Source of the DNA: Mesostigma viride
Taxonomy: Eukaryota > Streptophyta > Mesostigmatophyceae > Mesostigmatales > Mesostigmataceae
NCBI GenBank assembly: GCA_009746045.1
Contig: RPFO01000003.1
Coordinates: 1,755,039 to 1,819,038, forward strand
DNA length: 64,000 nt
Reading direction: 5' to 3'
A program made the position numbers and the translations under genes. The notes under the pieces were generated by a model that ran no database searches, had not been told where the DNA came from, and saw nothing but the letters and a program-made list of their open reading frames with translations. Shown piece by piece: positions 59,401 through 64,000 of the stretch; position 1 is the first letter of the stretch, and the number at the start of each line of letters is the position of its first letter.

Positions 59401-60773
59401 ATAGTATACATGGATTGACGATCACCTAGCCACATTGGGTCAATAATCATCATGGGTGGATGCTGATCTGGTTTATCCTTCTATCCTTCTAAGTCCTTGC
59501 TTGTACGTTGCAGGACATATAGGCAAGTCCCTCCCCTGGTTGCCTCGTATACGACATATGCTGTGAAGGATCCAGCGCCTGGATGTGCTTATACAGCTGG
59601 ATTGAATACAGATACAGAAGCGGTGCCTGTAGCCATCATGCCTGCCGCTGCAACTCAGTGGGGAGGCTGGCGCCTGCCTTGTGGCTGCTCATGCCTGCAT
59701 CTGCCTCGATGTCAATTGCCTGTGTCTGCTTATGTGTCCCCATTGCTGGCGTTTGCCTGCCTGCTCCCACGCGTGGATTATCTCTGCCATCGGCCGCCAC
59801 GCTGATATTTCCGACACTGCTCATTCTTTTCTTCTTCTTCTTCATTGTCTTACTACCACATCACTGTCGTTGCTGCAGAACGCGCCATCTCGCGTAAGCG
59901 GCCGTTCAAGGTGTTTCTCTCAGGTGAGCGCAAGTTTGTGGGAGCTCGGGCATGGTGAGGGATTGATTAGAGGACATTGTGAGCGAAACGGTGAGTGGTG
60001 AAGCATATGAGTGAGGTTCATGGGAGCTCGGTCGCTGTGCGAGAAGGGATGACAGGTGAGCGAAAGCGGTAATGAAAAGAGACTGATGATTGGTGATTGA
60101 TCATTGTGAGTAAAGCGATCCCATCCTGTGGTTTGGCGATCCTTTACCTGTTTTACTATGTCTAGGTAACCTGTAATCCATGAGGGCAGCCAGGGTATCG
60201 CGTATCCCTGGAATTGCATGAATGACAAGCAGTTATTGCATCATGTCCGTGGGAGCGCATAGCTCATAGAGAATGGATTGGCGTTGGCGACGATGGAGCA
60301 CTAGGGCTAATACAGGGAGCCTAGGACTGACCAGGAGTGACTTACCTACATCTAGAATGTGGGAATCCAACCACCCAGTTGGTTGGATTCGGAAAGCGTT
60401 AAGGTCAGGCCAGAGATTAGGCTACCAATAAATTAAATTAAATTGGAACATATCTCCGTTGGGCATGCAGCACATATCCCTGAGAAGGGCCATATGGCTT
60501 TTAATACATTCTGGGCTACCGATAGTAGGTGTGAAAATAATACATAGAGCACAATTCTATCAAATGACAACACCACAAGTATGTGCTGCTGCATGTTTTG
60601 TTTTTGAGTGCGCAGATTCGTTGAATGACATCTGGAAGCACAAAGAGGAGCCAGCCCCCGTGTCAGCAGATGCGGAGCCAAAGGCCGTGGCCGCGAAGAA
60701 TCTGGCAGCCGCCACACGCGATGCAGGCAAAGGCTCCCGCCCTATCACCAGTTTCTTCCAGAAGCTTTCATGA
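54364..60773 (+). CDS. HMG-box / POLE4(DPB3)-like histone-fold fusion with PIP-box-like end
   Basis: Exons: 54364-54969, 55580-55645, 57021-57071, 58232-58303, 58854-58938, 59879-59923, 60616-60773; about 360 residues, all phases consistent. Residues 1-145 are strongly acidic. An HMG box follows (RSAYFIFSSKHRDEIKAEL ... LGAKWHALTADEKEAYKP), then an acidic linker. Next is an H2A/NF-YC-type histone fold: FPKTKIK/RIAAQDKGVRSISGEATLMLARAT/ELFLESLAESSYAVL ... VTIKVEDL, with the trailing helix KRPFKVFLSDSLNDIW as in DPB3/POLE4. The tail ends SRPITSFFQKLS, close to a PCNA-interacting motif (xxxIxxFF, with Ser in place of Gln). It probably acts in replication-linked chromatin handling in the nucleus. 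An ATG two codons later (54370) is an alternative start. A possible exon near 57557 was left out because it would split the histone fold. Confidence 0.78.
55919..56293. repeat. (CCCAA)n tract, about 75 copies
   Basis: Pure pentamers in intron 2 of the HMG/histone-fold gene. The C-rich plus strand means the transcript is C-rich and the template G-rich. All frames are open, which creates Pro/Thr/Gln/Asn or Gly/Trp/Val/Leu strings. Confidence 0.98.
56294..56465. repeat. (CCCA)n then (CACG)n/(CA)n tract
   Basis: This continues directly from the CCCAA tract: about 29 CCCA units to 56409, then CACG and CA units. The order suggests successive unit changes in one growing array. Confidence 0.96.
57072..57345. 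repeat. ~53-bp minisatellite carrying the exon 3 splice donor, 5 copies
   Basis: Each unit contains (G/C)(G/A)GTCAAG+GTGCGCGCAT and ACTATGGGCAGCACATGGTT. The first part copies the junction of exon 3 (AAGATCAAG+GTGCGCGCG) at 57071. The array starts right at the real donor. Confidence 0.93.
57384..57424 (+). pseudogene. Partial duplicate of exon 3 within the next intron
   Basis: Forty-one bases repeat exon 3 from GAGCTGCAGGTGACCGTGTT to its donor, with about eight changes and the frame kept open (ELQVTVLPMKSIK), followed by GTGGGG. It could be spliced in as a short exon. Another echo of the donor (AAGATCAAG+GTACGT) is at 57463-57476. Confidence 0.7.
58380..58515. repeat. Two diverged copies of the exon 4 donor region
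   Basis: Near 58385 (ATGCTGGCGCGCGCCACG+GTGAGC) and 58478 (CATACTGATGCTGGCCCGTG, CCACA+GTGAGA) the end of exon 4 (CTGATGCTGGCCCGCGCCACG+GTGCGT, 58283-58309) is repeated within its own intron. Confidence 0.85.
58990..59065. repeat. Copies of the exon 5 donor region
   Basis: GTGACCATCAAGCTGGAGGA, CCTCG+GTGAGAGATGTGCCC at about 58996 repeats the end of exon 5 and its donor (58915-58955). A shorter second echo (ACCATCAAGGTGGACCTCGA) is at 59037. Both lie in the intron just downstream. Confidence 0.87.
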
Positions 60774-60835
60774 GGGTGCCCCAAGACAGGTGTTCTTAAT
60801 TAATTCATTCATTCATGAGGGTGCCCCAAGACAGC
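60768..60835 (+). repeat. Duplicated stop-codon region of the HMG/histone-fold gene
   Basis: TCATGAGGGTGCCCCAAGAC occurs at 60769, containing the TGA stop, and again at about 60815, separated by an ATTCATTC-rich spacer. The exon-edge duplication seen in introns thus also occurs at the end of the last exon. Confidence 0.85.
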
Positions 60836-60952
60836 TCGGTAGTGTCTAGTGCGGAGAAGCCAGGGCAACTGCTTATCCATGCACGCCCTAATGAGGATTA
60901 CGAACTTCTTACTAGGGAATGTCCCATATATTTTAATTTAATAAATTATAAA

Positions 60953-61185
60953 ACATGACTCCGCTGGGAGATCATGTAGCATGTATTCCCTTGCTCAATG
61001 GATGGAAGTGAGCGAAGCCGCGAACCTAACTAAGCTAACTCTATAAGCTAATCTAGAAAAATCCTAGCTATTATAACATGACTCCGTTGGGAGATCATGT
61101 AGCACATATTCCTCGCTGGATGGATGGGGGTGGGCGAAGCCGCGGAACTAAGCTAACTCTATGCTAATCTAGTCTAGAAAACCCT
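60953..61185. repeat. Two tandem copies of a ~120-bp dispersed repeat
   Basis: Each copy starts AACATGACTCCG(C/T)TGGGAGATCATGTAGCA and continues through GCGAAGCCGCGGAAC and CTAACTCTA. Related single pieces occur at about 49808 and 60450 (CTCCGTTGGGCATGCAGCAC). Confidence 0.8.
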
Positions 61186-61339
61186 AAATACTCTACTCAG
61201 CAAAGCGCCCCTTCCGCTTGGGGGGAGGGGGCTTGCCCGCGCAGGGGCTGGCGTGTAAGCCTGGACAATCTTCTGCCACGTACTGGCCTCTTAATTCTTG
61301 TTCTGCATAGCAGTCCAAGGCAGGGGCGCCCCCGCTCCT

Positions 61340-61600
61340 TCTCACCTTTAAGACTCTGGCGGACAAGATTTCTTTTCTCAGACGCCGCAAGCGGCTCGAG
61401 AAGACTCTCTTCACCCTTGATGACGACTTGACCCTGGCGCAGCAACAACGGCGACGGGAGCTATGGCCGACCTACCTCCAGCTCCGGCAGACCAAGGCGG
61501 GGCAGCCGGTGTACTGGAAGGGGGCGGCCATCTACGTCGGCCACCGAGCCCTGGCAGGCGACCCCCGCGGCCCCAGCGACTCCAGACGCCCCAGCTTAGT
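61340..61600 (+). mobile_element. Retroelement ORF1-type fragment
   Basis: The plus strand encodes TFKTLADKISFLRRRKRLEK, then TLFTLDDDLTLAQQQRRREL, then WPTYLQLRQTKAGQPVYWKG and AAIYV. The order of basic helix, I/L-x-DDLT, Gln/Arg-rich helix and W/F-K-G-x-x-I-Y-V is that of an ORF1/RRM-like segment found at the start of many LINE coding regions in algae and invertebrates. The minus-strand frames here are its shadow. No RT follows, so it is an isolated piece. Confidence 0.5.
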
Positions 61601-61721
61601 AGGGGAATACAGCAGTAGTAGTGTAGAAAAGATAGACCGTGGCCATGTACATGTACGCCTCCTAGAGGCACTATCCCAGCTAAGCCACGCGCTTTATTTA
61701 ATCATTTACAGGCGGAGTGCC

Positions 61722-61926
61722 TGATCAGAATATACGCTTGGCTGATTTCGATAGTACCGGCTACGCCCCCTTCTAATAAAGAAGGATCCAGCCGTGTTCA
61801 CGGCCCGTCTTACGTTTCGAGACTGAACATGCAAGTCTCGAGTGGACACGTGTGTAGTACTCCTACACACAGATCTCGAGTGATTTATCTAGTACCAAAT
61901 CCGAAAGGCTTGCACCACTCCCACAA
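61722..61926 (-). mobile_element. Partial copy of the long SINE's second module
   Basis: About 200 bases matching 21035-21235 in reverse, including the CTTCTAATAAAGAAGG hairpin, GTGTGTAGTACTCCTACACAC and ATTTATCTAGTACCAAATCC. It starts with the GGAGTGCCTGATCAGAATAT sequence that is also the 3' end of the SINE. The tRNA-like module is missing. Confidence 0.72.
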
Positions 61927-63100
61927 CACCGCGAACCCGCCAAATTTTGACATAAATTATTGTCCGGATTTCGTCCGAGATCTAGATTTTTCCCGCGCCG
62001 CGTGAGACGAAAACGACGAAAACACCCATGGCGGTCGAGCATCAGCTAGCGTTCTGAAACCTGCGTCATTTCAGCCGCCTGAGGTGTCAAAACGAAGCTT
62101 ACATCACGATTAATCTATGGAATAAGTTTGGAATGATATGCGCTGTGATTGCGACGAGGGCATTGAGCGGGACAAATATTTTTTTTGCAGCGCACAATTT
62201 TTTTCGCGAAATCCAGATTTCTCGGTGGTACGTGTCTCACGGTCTTGGATACGGGAGGAAACGAAAAACCCGGCACGATAGCTCAGCTTGTTCGTTATAA
62301 TATTCCCGAAGAGGTTAGTGTTTTCGTTTTTTGAGTTTCGCTTTTAATTTTCCGGCATTTGCGTGAATAAACTGGGGGGTGCGAAATCCGTCTGTTTCTT
62401 GCGTCATGCAATGCATATCTTTATCGTCAGATAATTACCTCTTTAGGCTATGCCCGACCTTCCTATACTGCCAGCCTGCGGCAATAAGCCAGCAGGACAT
62501 ATGGCGTGCACGAGATTCCGCGCAAAGGTCCCTAATGGTCTCCCGGCTGTGCAATAAGTGCGGTAAAAACTGCGAAAATTGCTTATAATGCCTGTAGAAA
62601 GCTCTTTGCGACAGTGTTTTCCAAGCGAGTTTATCGTTCTTTTGACGCCCGATACAAAAGGCAAAGGGGGGCATCGTTTTTAATTAGTCGGCATGCGGTT
62701 TCGAGGTGTGATGGGCCGGGCAGAGGACCTCGCCACGACACGCTGGGTTCAAGCTTCGCATCTCCCGGCAGCCATAAAGAAGCGCAGATTAAGCGAGGTG
62801 AGCGAGCTAGAGGGCCCAGGATCGCTGCTAACGCAAGGCAGCTTCTCAAAGGGTAGAGAGCTGGATTAATAAGACGTTCTCAAGTGCATTTTGCAGTGGT
62901 TATTGCCACCTTGTCCAGATATTTGCCCTCGTCTTTCTGATTTAAAGACTGTTTTAAAGAGGGATAGGATAACGTTTCCAACGTTGTTGCTCATTCATTA
63001 AAGTAAAGAAAGAGCCTTTTCAGTTGCTGACAACGAGATGGAAGCTGCCTCATGCAAACTACCCATGCAATGCAAGTGATGCAACGTGAGGCCATGCATG
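61927..63100. other. Unassigned region
   Basis: Moderately A/T-rich sequence with no supported gene or repeat. Short open frames at 62379-62588 and 62614-62856 lack coding character. Confidence 0.4.
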
Positions 63101-64000
63101 GCTAACGTTGACTTCATGCGTGAGTTGGGCAGGTGGCTGGCTAGGTGTGTGGCTGGCTAGGTGAACGGGGCGTGTATGGAGGGACCTGATGGTGCGGGCG
63201 TGCGAGGGCAAGTGGGCGGGCACATGCCTGGCTGGTTTGGGTGTTGGGTGGTTAGGTGGTTTGGTGATCGGGTTGTTGAGTGGTTAGGTGGTTAGGTAGT
63301 TGTGTAGCTGGTTGATTGGTTGGTTGGTTGTTCAGTTGCCCTGGAAGTCTTGGGTGGGAGGCTTAGGCTGTAGATGCTTCAAGGGATTCCTAGACATGGG
63401 TGGGTTCAATGGCAGGTGGCTGGCTGAAAGGTGGATGCCTTGGTAAATGGCTGGCCGAGTAGCTGGGAGCACAGGCAGGTGGAGAGGGTGGGTGGATGGG
63501 TGGCTGGTCATGATGGGTAGACGAGTGTTAGGGTGATCGGTTGTAGGCAGATGGCCAGGTGTCTGCGTGATGATAGGCTTTGGAGACTCCTAAGTGGGTG
63601 GGTAGTTAGATGTGTGAGTGAAACAATTGCATGGGTTTGAGGATGGTGGGTTAGTGGTTGGGTGGTTAGGGATGCGTGTGGGTGGGTGGGTTGGTGGATG
63701 GGCCATTGGTGGTTGGTGGCTGGTGGATGTGTAGATGACTAGGTGTGGGTCGGTGGGCGAAGGGACGGGTAGATGGGCGGGTGGGCGCACAGATATGGAT
63801 GCGTGGGTGGGTTTATGGTTGGGACCGACTTACCTGATATCGCTGGTGAAGGGCTGTGCAGGTTGGGGGTGAGGTGGGGGGTGGCTGGCTGAGAAAGTGC
63901 ATGTGTGGGTGGGTCAGTGGGTATAAGGGTGGGGGGGCACTGAGTGGTTGAGTGGGTGGGTGGGTGGGTGGGTCAAGGGTGGGTGGCCGGATGGTGCATA
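63100..64000. repeat. Degenerate GT-rich low-complexity region
   Basis: The plus strand is built from imperfect GGTTGGTT, GGCTGGCT, GGTGGGTGGG and GGTTAGGTGG words with no steady period. It resembles a decayed version of the TTGG array at 42.5-43.5 kb. No gene is seen. Confidence 0.7.

Noticed and set aside
61193-61671. Minus-strand frames ending KRKGRFAE
   Set aside because: They overlap a plus-strand retroelement ORF1-like segment with better family resemblance; no splice partners were found.

Overview
This is nuclear DNA from a eukaryote, almost certainly a flagellated photosynthetic protist. The genes have GT-AG introns. One gene is a radial-spoke head protein (RSPH10B type), which implies motile 9+2 cilia. 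Another resembles the plastid cytochrome b6f assembly factors CCB2/CCB4 and starts with a transit-peptide-like exon. A TTTAGGG plant-type telomeric tract lies inside an intron. A green alga, possibly of prasinophyte grade, fits best; this taxonomic call is inference.

Layout. 1-16.6 kb: two copies of a Ty3/gypsy chromovirus-type LTR retrotransposon joined tail to tail as an inverted repeat centred near 7.1 kb. The right arm (minus strand) is largely readable: gag, protease, RT/RNase H, integrase, chromodomain, then a GC-rich extra ORF. The left arm (plus strand) is the same sequence saturated with indels and some substitutions. 17-22.6 kb: two copies of a LINE; the second is split by a 2.36-kb element with palindromic terminal inverted repeats, which itself carries a SINE. 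22.9-37.0 kb (minus): RSPH10B-like gene, 12 exons. 39.25-46.86 kb (minus): CCB2/CCB4-like gene, 9 exons. 47.6-49.3 kb (plus): small two-exon gene of unknown function, divergent from the CCB gene. 49.3-51.3 kb: LINE and SINE debris. 51.5-53.4 kb (minus): leucine-rich-repeat gene broken by several frameshifts and a TAG. 54.4-60.8 kb (plus): gene joining an HMG box, a POLE4/DPB3-like histone fold and a C-terminal PIP-box-like motif. 60.9-64 kb: repeats, a LINE ORF1 piece, a partial SINE, and a GT-rich tract.

The most striking feature is how the introns are built. Many introns of the three multi-exon genes contain diverged or tandem copies of their own exon-intron boundary: the last 10-40 bases of the exon plus the 5' splice site, and sometimes the acceptor side. 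Several of these have grown into minisatellites with units of 20-61 bp. Other introns hold very long simple repeats, such as (TTGG)n, (CCCAA)n, (GA)n and a 10-bp unit.

Exon boundaries were set by eye from open frame, phase continuity and GT/AG sites. Function calls rest on motif recognition and remembered family patterns, not on searches.
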